Notes: generated from the sequence alone by a model not told the origin. Shown: positions 7,016-11,929, numbered from the stretch's first letter. The stretch: DNA of 12,932 nucleotides from Candidatus Moraniibacteriota bacterium (GCA_029938745.1 JAOZUJ010000026.1:1-12932); one strand, 5' to 3'. Numbers and translations: made by a program.

Positions 7016-7625
7016 GTAAGTGTGAGAGACGACTTGCACACAGGTAAAGAACTTTAACAAAAGAATACACCGACGGAGGAAGAATTTCCAGTCACAATTT
7101 CCCCCTATTTGTGTCTGGAAATCCTTCCCCTGTCCTATATGGAAGAGCATCGTCTCGTCCATCGCGGAGTCTTTTGAGATCTGTTTACAGATTTCTCATT
7201 CCCAACTTCGCATTCAAAACAAAAATAAAAAATGTTATTTTCGCTTGTCGGAGATAATAGTCATGAAATAAAAACAAAAATAAAATGACACAGTTCTTTA
7301 AACAAAAATTTAGGGGAAATCCATAGGACGGTTGAAGGTACTAGACAATAGAAATAATAGGGAATATTGTCAAAAATAGTATGTACAGAAATTACATTAG
7401 ACTAAAAGTAAACCTATCGTATTCTCACCCGGTACGAAAAAGTTTCGTTCAGTCAAATGTTCGTGCATACGAACTATATCGGGCTCCATGCCCAAGTTTA
7501 TATATTATTAGGGCCACTTGGAGCCCGGTGAATCTTTTTCAAACATTTCTCGATGAGAAAAAAGAAAAGTTCACCGGAAAATGTTTAACAACAAACGCTA
7601 TAAAAGGCGTTTTTTGTTTTGTGTA
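7016..7625 (+). ncRNA. candidate large structured non-coding RNA, about 600 nt, family not identified
   Basis: The span runs from a consensus promoter to a clear intrinsic terminator (AAACGC 7593-7598 with GCGTTT 7607-7612, then TTTGTTTTGT). Many stems are visible. GAGACGA (7026-7032) pairs with TCGTCTC (7150-7156). A long hairpin at 7078-7128 has 18 bp in three blocks with 1x1 mismatches. TGAGA/TCTG pairs with CAGA/TCTCA near 7175-7200, and GTCAT 7260-7264 with ATGAC 7285-7289. GACAATA 7344-7350 pairs with TATTGTC 7365-7371, ACGAAA 7434-7439 with TTTCGT 7443-7448, GTTCGT 7459-7464 with ACGAAC 7469-7474, and GGGCTCCA 7481-7488 with TGGAGCCC 7519-7526. A possible pseudoknot lies at 7525-7586. 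A-rich linkers join the stems. A boxA-like GTTCTTTAAACA is at 7293-7304. The only notable frame (7381-7626) has no ribosome site and consists of these stems. I could not match it to RNase P RNA, tmRNA or 6S RNA. Size and style recall large ornate RNAs such as ROOL, but that is only a thought to test. Confidence 0.6.
7593..7625 (+). terminator. intrinsic terminator of the structured RNA
   Basis: AAACGC (7593-7598) pairs with GCGTTT (7607-7612) around an 8-nt loop and is followed by TTTGTTTTGTGT. Confidence 0.75.
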
Positions 7626-7635
7626 AAAAAGAATA

Positions 7636-7675
7636 TTTGTTACGTAGCATGTTACGTAACATGCTACGTAACAAA
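7636..7675. repeat. perfect 40-bp palindrome
   Basis: Each half reads TTTGTTACGTAGCATGTTAC, and the two halves are exact reverse complements with no spacer. TACGTA occurs three times within it. It lies between the convergent ends of the structured RNA and maf. On the minus strand it is followed after a few bases by TTTTTT, so it may help end maf transcripts. It may also be a DNA site for a dimeric protein. Confidence 0.85.
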
Positions 7676-7679
7676 AAAA

Positions 7680-8255
7680 TTAAAGTAAATGAATATTAAA
7701 TTTTTTAAGAGAGTCTGCGAGTGATGCGATAGGTAGTCCAACTATATTGAAATAGTCTCCATGGATCTCTTTTATTAGAAGTGCGCCTTTGCCTTGAATA
7801 CCAAATGCACCAGCTTTGTCGAGTGGCTCATTTGTTTTTATATAGGCGTCAATTTCTGTGTCAGTGAGGTCTTTTATAGACACTTTTGTTGTGATAGCAT
7901 TTGAAATAGGGGATTCTATAGAACTCCCTATTATTGTATAGCCAGTTATAACATCCAAAGTTTGACCACTTATTTTATTTAATATTTTTTTGGCAACTTC
8001 TGCTGTGTGCGGTTTACCAAGTATTTCATCATTTAAAACAATGAATGTATCAGCAGAAATAATAATATGATCTGAATATTTTTTTGCAACATCCTGCGCT
8101 TTGCCGTGAGAGAGATATTTAGCTAATTCTGTAGGCATCATGTCAAGAGTCATGTCTTCCCCATAACCACTCTCTACAATATCAAAATCAAGACCAATAT
8201 TTTCAAGAATTTCTTTTCTCCGTGGTGATCCTGATGCTAAAATTATTTTTTTCAT
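7680..8255 (-). CDS. maf: Maf-type nucleoside triphosphate pyrophosphatase, 191 aa
   Basis: Maf enzymes hydrolyse non-canonical or excess nucleoside triphosphates to the monophosphate and pyrophosphate, and this one resembles the dTTP/UTP branch (YhdE type). Visible signatures are the N-terminal LASGSPRRKEIL loop (residues 6-17), SADTFIV with the catalytic-region Asp, LGKPHTAEVA, DKAGAFGIQGKGA, and the C-terminal GDYFNIVGLPI. The length is normal. The frame is open 38 codons further upstream, but those codons overlap dcd and do not fit the family, so I start at ATG 8255. No Shine-Dalgarno sequence is present. The start lies 13 nt after the dcd stop, so maf is probably translated by coupling. 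Together they form a nucleotide-pool sanitation pair. Confidence 0.95.
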   Translation of the reverse strand: MKKIILASGSPRRKEILENIGLDFDIVESGYGEDMTLDMMPTELAKYLSHGKAQDVAKKYSDHIIISADTFIVLNDEILGKPHTAEVAKKILNKISGQTLDVITGYTIIGSSIESPISNAITTKVSIKDLTDTEIDAYIKTNEPLDKAGAFGIQGKGALLIKEIHGDYFNIVGLPIASLADSLKKFNIHLL

Positions 8256-8268
8256 ATAAAAAATTATT

Positions 8269-8787
8269 TTATGGCTTTGTTTGTTCTTTAAATCTGCCGT
8301 CATATGTTGCTCGTCCTTCGCATCGTTCAAATATGAATTGACAAATTTTTGTTCCAGGGTAGAGAGCAAGTGTTGTGTGGCTGAGATTTACAATTTCGAG
8401 TACTTGTTGATTTGATATGCCAGGTTGTATAAATCCGGCAGTAACATGAACTGCAAGTCCAAATCGTGCAAAGCGACTACGACCTTCAAGTCGACCAGCG
8501 ATTGTATCAGAAAGTGTAATTTTTTCTTTTGTGATACCGAGAATCATTTCACCAGGATCTATTGTGATAAATTTTCCATCGTCTATTTCAATTAGCTTTG
8601 TCACATCTTCAAAGCGTGAATCATCTTTGATATGATAAATTTCTGCTTGTTTTGTAAAAATACGAAAATGATTATCTAGCGTAAGATCAATTGAGCCGGG
8701 ACCGATTTGTGATTCGTCTAACGGTTCAATGGTTACTAAATTATCATTTAATGCCTTTTTGATTTCTTCTCCGATGAGTGTACTCAT
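8269..8787 (-). CDS. dcd: dCTP deaminase family protein, 172 aa
   Basis: The enzyme converts dCTP to dUTP (or to dUMP in bifunctional forms) on the route to dTTP, and belongs to the trimeric dUTPase-fold family. Conserved parts seen are GPGSIDLTL (about residues 29-37), the phosphate-binding GRLEGRSRFARFGLAVH, TAGFIQPG, and QQVLEIVN, whose Glu corresponds to the catalytic glutamate, followed by LYPGTKICQFIF. The GRSRFARFGL form differs from the E. coli GRSSLGRLGL. From the sequence I cannot tell mono- from bifunctional activity. The ATG has no Shine-Dalgarno. One -10 (8798-8803) would give an almost leaderless mRNA, another at 8817-8822 a leader of about 23 nt. maf follows. Confidence 0.93.
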   Translation of the reverse strand: MSTLIGEEIKKALNDNLVTIEPLDESQIGPGSIDLTLDNHFRIFTKQAEIYHIKDDSRFEDVTKLIEIDDGKFITIDPGEMILGITKEKITLSDTIAGRLEGRSRFARFGLAVHVTAGFIQPGISNQQVLEIVNLSHTTLALYPGTKICQFIFERCEGRATYDGRFKEQTKP

Positions 8788-8816
8788 AATTTTAATTATT
8801 ATATTTAGATAATTTT

Positions 8817-8845
8817 ATTATAACGTAGTTTGAATACTCTTACAA
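8817..8845 (-). promoter_or_regulatory. promoter of dcd-maf, -35 inside the recurring element
   Basis: On the minus strand TTGTAA (8840-8845), 17 bp, TATAAT (8817-8822). The -35 is the TTTTGTAAG end of element copy A. A second TATAAT at 8798-8803 lies 10 nt before the ATG. Confidence 0.55.
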
Positions 8846-8871
8846 AATTATGATTGATTCATGATCTTGAT
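8836..8871 (-). repeat. recurring 36-nt element, copy A
   Basis: Read on the minus strand: ATCAAGATC, then ATGAATCAATCAT, then AATTTTGTAAGAGT. It aligns without gaps to copies B, C and D. Its hairpin pairs 4 bp (with two mismatches) against 6 in the others. This copy lacks a boxA-like motif and instead overlaps the dcd promoter. Confidence 0.75.
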
Positions 8872-8877
8872 TAGAGC

Positions 8878-8907
8878 GGGAAGAAATGGTTGCGACCACA
8901 TCTTCCC
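8878..8907 (-). other. hairpin 3' of the receiver gene
   Basis: GGGAAGA (8878-8884) pairs with TCTTCCC (8901-8907) and TGGT (8887-8890) with ACCA (8895-8898), with a 2x2 internal loop. It starts 13 nt after the stop codon of the 147-aa gene. No T-run follows on the minus strand, so it is not a standard terminator; it may protect the mRNA end. Confidence 0.7.
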
Positions 8908-8920
8908 GGAGACTGGTTGG

Positions 8921-9364
8921 TTAAGAAATAAATTTTTCAACAATCGTGTGCCAGTCTTTCACGCGATCTGTGGTGAGGGGTGCATGGATGAAGTACACCA
9001 TGCTGTCATTGATTTTTATTGGTTCGTGAGAACCAAACCAATCAATGATTGCACTTGCTGGGTGGTCATGGTGACCAGTATCCGTTGCCACAATGATATG
9101 TGGTACGTTATACAGGGCCATCTTGACTGCCAGAGGAAATCCCACGGGAATTTCTTCGCCGAGGAACTTTAGCCCCTCTGTGCCGAGCGTTTTCTCTTCT
9201 GCTGGCATGAGAAGATCCAGTAGAACTACATCAAATGCAGTATTGCGAGCAAGTTCTACAGCATCAGTGTAGTCTGCTACCATGGTAAGATCGTGTGTGC
9301 TGGCGAGTTGCACCTTGCCAGCTCTGCGCTGAGCAAGTGAGTCGTCAACAATTAGGATTTTCAT
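8921..9364 (-). CDS. stand-alone receiver-domain (response-regulator-like) protein, 147 aa
   Basis: The N-terminus MKILIVDDS supplies the acidic pair D7-D8 of a receiver domain, and VVLLDLLMP places the phospho-acceptor at D50. A variable stretch follows (EEKTLGTEGLKFLGEEIPVG), longer than in classical CheY. VATDT then supplies the usual Thr/Ser position, and HHDHPASA is a His-rich feature of this protein. No DNA-binding or enzymatic output domain is present, and no histidine kinase is nearby. The ribosome site GGAGGTGA is nearly perfect. Its ATG overlaps the stop of the upstream 111-aa gene (ATGA), indicating translational coupling. The family is clear; the signalling partner is unknown. Confidence 0.88.
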   Translation of the reverse strand: MKILIVDDSLAQRRAGKVQLASTHDLTMVADYTDAVELARNTAFDVVLLDLLMPAEEKTLGTEGLKFLGEEIPVGFPLAVKMALYNVPHIIVATDTGHHDHPASAIIDWFGSHEPIKINDSMVYFIHAPLTTDRVKDWHTIVEKFIS

Positions 9365-9696
9365 TTATCACCTCCAATCCAAGAATTAAGTAAAAGGGGA
9401 AATCCCTCACTTCCATCATCTGCAAACATATGCAGTACATTGATGCGATCTGGAAAGCGTGTTACAAGTGCTTTTATAGCCACGTTGTCACTCTCAGTTA
9501 GCAGTGGCAAAACAAAAATATCAATTACTACATCCGTTTGCTTCATGAGAGACAATGCGGTTGTTGCCGAGAGACATACAACGTGACTGGCATCTTCGAC
9601 ATCTTCAATAATTATACATCCATAAGTATCAGCAATATGAACCAGTGTTTGTGCAATAATTGATTTTTCCGATAACTCAACGTAAAGCTTTATCAT
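9361..9696 (-). CDS. small protein, possibly degenerate receiver-like, 111 aa
   Basis: The sequence alternates predicted strands and helices (MIKLYVELS, CIIIEDVED, SHVVCLS, VVIDIFVLPLL, INVLHMFAD), resembling a receiver fold. It lacks the N-terminal acidic pair. D59 in VIDIFVLP may sit where a phospho-acceptor would be, but the alignment is uncertain. A consensus GGAGG stands 8 nt before the ATG. It is the first gene of an overlapping pair with the 147-aa receiver (4-nt ATGA overlap), so the products are likely made together and may interact. Its leader holds element copy B and a boxA-like motif. An unrelated alpha/beta protein is the alternative. Confidence 0.78.
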   Translation of the reverse strand: MIKLYVELSEKSIIAQTLVHIADTYGCIIIEDVEDASHVVCLSATTALSLMKQTDVVIDIFVLPLLTESDNVAIKALVTRFPDRINVLHMFADDGSEGFPLLLNSWIGGDK

Positions 9697-9718
9697 TACT
9701 TTATCCTCCGATAAATTA

Positions 9719-9728
9719 GTTAAAGAAC
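9719..9728 (-). promoter_or_regulatory. boxA-like motif before the 111-aa/147-aa pair
   Basis: Minus strand GTTCTTTAAC, followed by TAATTTATC; the rrn boxA of E. coli is TGCTCTTTAACA. It lies 4 nt after element copy B and about 8 nt before the GGAGG. Confidence 0.5.
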
Positions 9729-9732
9729 TTAT

Positions 9733-9768
9733 TTCCCTACAAAACTACGAACCATTCGCAACCTTGAT
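9733..9768 (-). repeat. recurring 36-nt element, copy B
   Basis: Minus strand: ATCAAGGTTGCGAA, loop TGG, TTCGTAG, TTTTGTAGGGAA. The stem TGCGAA/TTCGTA forms 6 pairs with one G-U. A GGAGATTT/AAATCTCC hairpin (9773-9797) precedes it. Confidence 0.8.
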
Positions 9769-9772
9769 AAGA

Positions 9773-9797
9773 AGGAGATTTATTAAGGTCAAATCTC
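9773..9797 (-). other. hairpin preceding element copy B
   Basis: GGAGATTT (9774-9781) pairs with AAATCTCC (9791-9798) around a 9-nt loop. Similar GGRA-rich hairpins precede the other copies. No T-run follows on the minus strand. Confidence 0.6.
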
Positions 9798-9802
9798 CAA
9801 AA

Positions 9803-9923
9803 CCTACCTATGCGACGCCTATTTCTCACGTAGACGTGCTTTTCGTTACAGGCATAAAGGTTTAATGCTTGCCCAAGCTAACTACGATTTATGCTTGGTA
9901 GGGATTTGTACGAGAGACATCCC
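9803..9923 (-). other. structured intergenic RNA region, multi-branch fold possible
   Basis: The 276-nt space between the two receiver-like gene pairs is rich in inverted repeats. CCTACC (9803-9808) pairs with GGTAGG (9897-9902) as a closing stem. Inside are CACG/CGTG (9827-9838), GCATAAA (9852-9858) with TTTATGC (9888-9894), and GCTT/AAGC (9867-9878). GGGAT (9901-9905) with ATCCC (9919-9923) follows and shares two bases with the closing stem. No open reading frame of note lies here. It may be a structured leader for the downstream pair or an RNA processed from the transcript. Confidence 0.5.
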
Positions 9924-9973
9924 TGAAACTCTCTTAAGGTCTTTATTTAACGTCACTTCTCATATGAGGGAGA

Positions 9974-10306
9974 TCATTCCTCTAGTGATTGGAGTATATT
10001 TTCAATCGTAAAAGAGTGGATGGGGATGTCGCAAGTTCCGTCAAATGCCATGCCATCAAACCCTAAGGTTTTTACTGTGACATTTTTGTCTGCAGAGTTA
10101 CGAATATCCTCCAGTGTGGTTTTGCTGACATTTGTCAACTTGCCAGTGGCATCTTCCCAACACTCACAGATGAGTACAGCGTCGGGTTCCTCTAGTAGGA
10201 GATTTTCCAGAGCATCTTCATGACTGCTTAAGGTAACGGTGTGTTGATTGAGTAGTGTTGTGAGTACTTGTCCAAGTATGGACTCATCAACGAGCAGAAT
10301 TTTCAT
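9974..10306 (-). CDS. degenerate receiver-like protein lacking the phospho-acceptor Asp, 110 aa
   Basis: MKILLVDES is the first strand of a receiver domain with D7 and E8 in place of the Asp pair. Where the phospho-acceptor should lie, the strand reads DAVLICECWED, with Cys at the expected Asp position. It is therefore likely a pseudo-receiver unable to be phosphorylated in the usual way. Strand and helix order continues (VTVKTLGFDG, CDIPIHSFTIENILQSL) to a C-terminal helix. The frame starts in a 4-nt ATGA overlap with the 137-aa receiver gene, with GGAG 9 nt upstream. The pairing with an apparently intact receiver suggests dimerisation or antagonism; that is inference. Confidence 0.82.
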   Translation of the reverse strand: MKILLVDESILGQVLTTLLNQHTVTLSSHEDALENLLLEEPDAVLICECWEDATGKLTNVSKTTLEDIRNSADKNVTVKTLGFDGMAFDGTCDIPIHSFTIENILQSLEE

Positions 10307-10716
10307 TGGTTGTTCTCCGTAAGTGAAATTAGTTTTTCTAGGGCATTAGCCCAGTCCTTGTTTGAGGAGATAGGAATAGTGTGAGATGTTAGTAATTCCA
10401 AACGCTCTATAGCAAGAGCAATGTACTGTGCGCCATGAGCTACATCATCTGTACATACAACACAAGGAATATTGTGTTGTAGGGCAGTAAGAACGACAGA
10501 AATGCCATTTGCCCCCTCTGCATTTATCCCGTCATCTATAGGGAAATGCATGTCTGTGATGATGCCTAGTAACTTATCACTGAACTTTTTTATAAAGTTT
10601 TCTGCTTTATAGAGCGTATTAGCGATGATAACTTTAGTACCGTTGTTAAGTACAAGTTCTTTTGCTACAGATTGCTCTGTTTTTTTATCTTCAACTACTA
10701 AAATTATTTTATTCAT
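10303..10716 (-). CDS. stand-alone receiver-domain protein, 137 aa
   Basis: The N-terminus MNKIILVVEDKKTEQ gives the acidic pair E9-D10, and GIITDMHFP gives a phospho-acceptor at D55 followed by the usual proline. An insert (IDDGINAEGANGISVV) follows, as in the 147-aa receiver. PCVVCTDD supplies the Thr/Ser switch position, and a long C-terminal helix (NKDWANALEKLISL) ends the protein. No output domain follows. An excellent AGGAGG precedes the ATG. It is the upstream member of an overlapping pair with the 110-aa pseudo-receiver. Its leader holds a 12-bp hairpin and a boxA-like motif. Confidence 0.85.
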   Translation of the reverse strand: MNKIILVVEDKKTEQSVAKELVLNNGTKVIIANTLYKAENFIKKFSDKLLGIITDMHFPIDDGINAEGANGISVVLTALQHNIPCVVCTDDVAHGAQYIALAIERLELLTSHTIPISSNKDWANALEKLISLTENNQ

Positions 10717-10738
10717 GATATCCTCCTAGGACATGTTT

Positions 10739-10748
10739 TTTAAAGAAC
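10739..10748 (-). promoter_or_regulatory. boxA-like motif before the 137-aa/110-aa pair
   Basis: Minus strand GTTCTTTAAA, 22 nt before the start codon and followed by the AGGAGG. Confidence 0.5.
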
Positions 10749-10753
10749 CTTCG

Positions 10754-10785
10754 CCAAATCTACCAAACTATTTTGATAGACTTGG
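10754..10785 (-). other. 12-bp hairpin in the leader of the receiver pair
   Basis: On the minus strand CCAAGTCTATCA pairs with TGGTAGATTTGG (12 bp including two G-U pairs) around an 8-nt loop. It occupies the place of the 36-nt element in the other leaders and contains ATCAAAAT, the start of that element, so it may be a diverged or replaced copy. Confidence 0.65.
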
Positions 10786-10786
10786 A

Positions 10787-10816
10787 AAAAGTGGAAGATT
10801 TTTTAGAGATCTTCCA
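10787..10816 (-). terminator. terminator-like hairpin
   Basis: TGGAAGAT (10792-10799) pairs with ATCTTCCA (10809-10816) around a 9-nt loop. On the minus strand it is followed by CTTTTTCC, a short T-run. It lies downstream of the 152-aa gene and would reduce read-through into the next pair unless antiterminated. Confidence 0.5.
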
Positions 10817-10861
10817 GAAAACTCTTGAAACTTGTGCCATTTGTTCAGGGACGGATTGACC

Positions 10862-10912
10862 GTAGCCTGTACTTATGTTGCCACGCCGATGGCTCGGCGC
10901 CGGGAGTGCTAC
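10862..10912 (-). other. GC-rich hairpin overlapping a stop codon
   Basis: GTAGC (10862-10866) pairs with GCTAC (10908-10912) outside, and CGCCGA (10884-10889) with TCGGCG (10894-10899) inside, around a TGGC loop. The stop codon of the 152-aa gene (10909-10911) is in the outer stem. Confidence 0.55.
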
Positions 10913-11367
10913 CTCTCAGAAGTCACGATACTTTCAAGGTATTCGAGACTCTCCTGGATGTTCTTAATGTGTTGATCGGGGTAATTCTCCTCAACACAGT
11001 AAGGCACCAACCTGCGGAAGAAATTTCTCCTGTAAAGGATATATTCTTTATACAGGTCTCCATGCACGAAAGCGAGTTCGTACAGGAGAGATTTGAGGCA
11101 ACTTCCAGGTGCCTTCTTGTGCACAATGAACTCCTGCATTTCGTGCAGAAGGATTGACACGCGAAAGCGTTCGGGGACATCTTCGGATATGAAGAAGTAT
11201 TTATCTTCTCCTATCTCCCAACATCCCGCGAAACCTAGTAGCTTGGGATTAACTTCCCTGCCCAGAATCGCGAAAGGAACTTTTCCGTCACGAAATTCAA
11301 TAGATCCGTCGGACTTAGCAGCTTTTACGATTCCTTCGGGCCAATTGTGTGTAAGCGTTGCAGTCAT
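10909..11367 (-). CDS. uncharacterised protein with HExxE motif, 152 aa
   Basis: I do not recognise a family. The helix VSILLHEMQEFIVH (residues 70-83) carries H75, E76, E79 and H83, which recalls metal-binding helices but lacks the classical HExxH zinc-protease motif. The preceding FFISEDVPERFR and the glutamate at about 97 would fit a small metalloenzyme-like fold. The rest is helical, ending in a charged coil (IKNIQESLEYLESI). There is no signal peptide. The ribosome site CAGGAGG is close to consensus, 7 nt before the ATG. It stands alone between two structured spacers, and its leader carries element copy C and a boxA-like motif. A catalytic role is unproven. Confidence 0.78.
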   Translation of the reverse strand: MTATLTHNWPEGIVKAAKSDGSIEFRDGKVPFAILGREVNPKLLGFAGCWEIGEDKYFFISEDVPERFRVSILLHEMQEFIVHKKAPGSCLKSLLYELAFVHGDLYKEYILYRRNFFRRLVPYCVEENYPDQHIKNIQESLEYLESIVTSER

Positions 11368-11424
11368 GGTAAATCCTCCTGTGGATTGGGTGAGGTTGCG
11401 AGATATTCACAATCTCTAATTTTT

Positions 11425-11434
11425 TTGAAAGAAC
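11425..11434 (-). promoter_or_regulatory. boxA-like motif before the 152-aa gene
   Basis: Minus strand GTTCTTTCAA, 4 nt after element copy C, the same spacing as at copy B. Confidence 0.5.
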
Positions 11435-11438
11435 TTGT

Positions 11439-11474
11439 TCTCTTACAAAACCGCGAATCATTCACGATCTTGAT
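11439..11474 (-). repeat. recurring 36-nt element, copy C
   Basis: Minus strand: ATCAAGATCGTGAA, loop TGA, TTCGCGG, TTTTGTAAGAGA. The stem CGTGAA/TTCGCG forms 6 pairs with one G-U. A GGAAATTT/AAATTTCC hairpin (11480-11501) precedes it. Confidence 0.8.
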
Positions 11475-11479
11475 TGAAG

Positions 11480-11501
11480 GGAAATTTTGAGATAAATTTC
11501 C
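11480..11501 (-). other. hairpin preceding element copy C
   Basis: GGAAATTT (11480-11487) pairs with AAATTTCC (11494-11501) around a 6-nt loop. No T-run follows on the minus strand. Confidence 0.6.
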
Positions 11502-11522
11502 AAAACTTATAATTTTTCATGA

Positions 11523-11559
11523 AGTGCCCCAGCTAACCACCAAGGTTAGCTAGAGCACT
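11523..11559 (-). other. hairpin overlapping the end and stop codon of the 55-aa gene
   Basis: AGTGC (11523-11527) pairs with GCACT (11555-11559) and AGCTAACC (11531-11538) with GGTTAGCT (11544-11551), with a 3x3 internal loop. The stop codon (11533-11535) is inside the inner stem, so a terminating ribosome would open it. Confidence 0.65.
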
Positions 11560-11700
11560 CCAGGCGTCGGCGGTACATATTCGCTTCCATTGTGCATCGG
11601 CCCGGTTTCGAGCTTTACGACGTTTTACATCCATCTCATGACGGATGTTTTGGCGGATGATTGTTGCCTGAGTGTTACTAGGTTTGATGATTTTTACCAT
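11533..11700 (-). CDS. small basic protein, 55 aa
   Basis: The protein starts MVKIIKPSNTQATIIRQ and is helical and strongly basic in the middle (MDVKRRKARNRADAQWKR), ending ADAWSALANLGG. Charge and size suggest a nucleic-acid or ribosome-binding peptide, which is inference only. The start is fixed by AAGGAG 7 nt before the ATG at 11700; the frame upstream belongs to another gene. It overlaps the end of the 68-aa Cys-rich gene by 23 nt, so translation is probably coupled. A stem-loop covers its last codons. Confidence 0.65.
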   Translation of the reverse strand: MVKIIKPSNTQATIIRQNIRHEMDVKRRKARNRADAQWKRICTADAWSALANLGG

Positions 11701-11884
11701 GAATAGTCTCCTTGTTTTTGATTTGACGATCAAGCTTCTTGGTATGTTCTGTTTGTTCACCCACGGTGGGTTCTTTTTTGCATGTACATCCGTGTGGCAT
11801 GATTCCTCCACAAATTGTGCACTCACGTGCTTTCACTTTTACCAAGGTTCTACTCATTAATGGGGCTCTGCTCATCATTCTCAT
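11678..11884 (-). CDS. small Cys-rich protein with zinc-binding-like motif, 68 aa
   Basis: Cysteines are arranged as CTIC and CTC within ECTICGGIMPHGCTCK (about residues 21-36), with a histidine between, which fits a single zinc site. The N-terminus is basic and the C-terminal half is Lys/Glu/Thr-rich and probably disordered. GGAG precedes the ATG at 11884 by 7 nt. A second in-frame ATG is available a few codons later. It is the first gene of a pair with the 55-aa protein. Its leader carries a boxA-like motif and a long-range stem. I recognise no family; zinc-ribbon peptides of this size include transcription and translation factors. Confidence 0.65.
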   Translation of the reverse strand: MRMMSRAPLMSRTLVKVKARECTICGGIMPHGCTCKKEPTVGEQTEHTKKLDRQIKNKETIHGKNHQT

Positions 11885-11907
11885 AGATTATCTCCAGGTG
11901 TTTTAGG

Positions 11908-11917
11908 TTTAAAGAAC
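11908..11917 (-). promoter_or_regulatory. boxA-like motif before the 68-aa/55-aa pair
   Basis: Minus strand TTGTTCTTTAAA, preceded by the AACAATTGTT palindrome and 23 nt before the start codon. Confidence 0.5.
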
Positions 11918-11929
11918 AATTGTTTTGTG

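Noticed and set aside
7016..7160. 6S RNA, suggested by a closing stem and a long terminal hairpin
   Set aside because: The central bubble is strongly asymmetric (39 versus 15 nt) and the RNA continues far beyond the closing stem.
6941..7162. 73-codon minus-strand open frame
   Set aside because: It runs antisense through the promoter and first hairpin of the structured RNA and has no ribosome site.
7072..7400. RNase P RNA, suggested by GGAGGAA and ACAGAA
   Set aside because: The P4-forming sequences around these words are absent, as are the other conserved internal motifs.
7381..7626. 81-codon plus-strand open frame
   Set aside because: No ribosome site, its start codon lies in a stem, and its sequence consists of the inverted repeats and terminator of the structured RNA.
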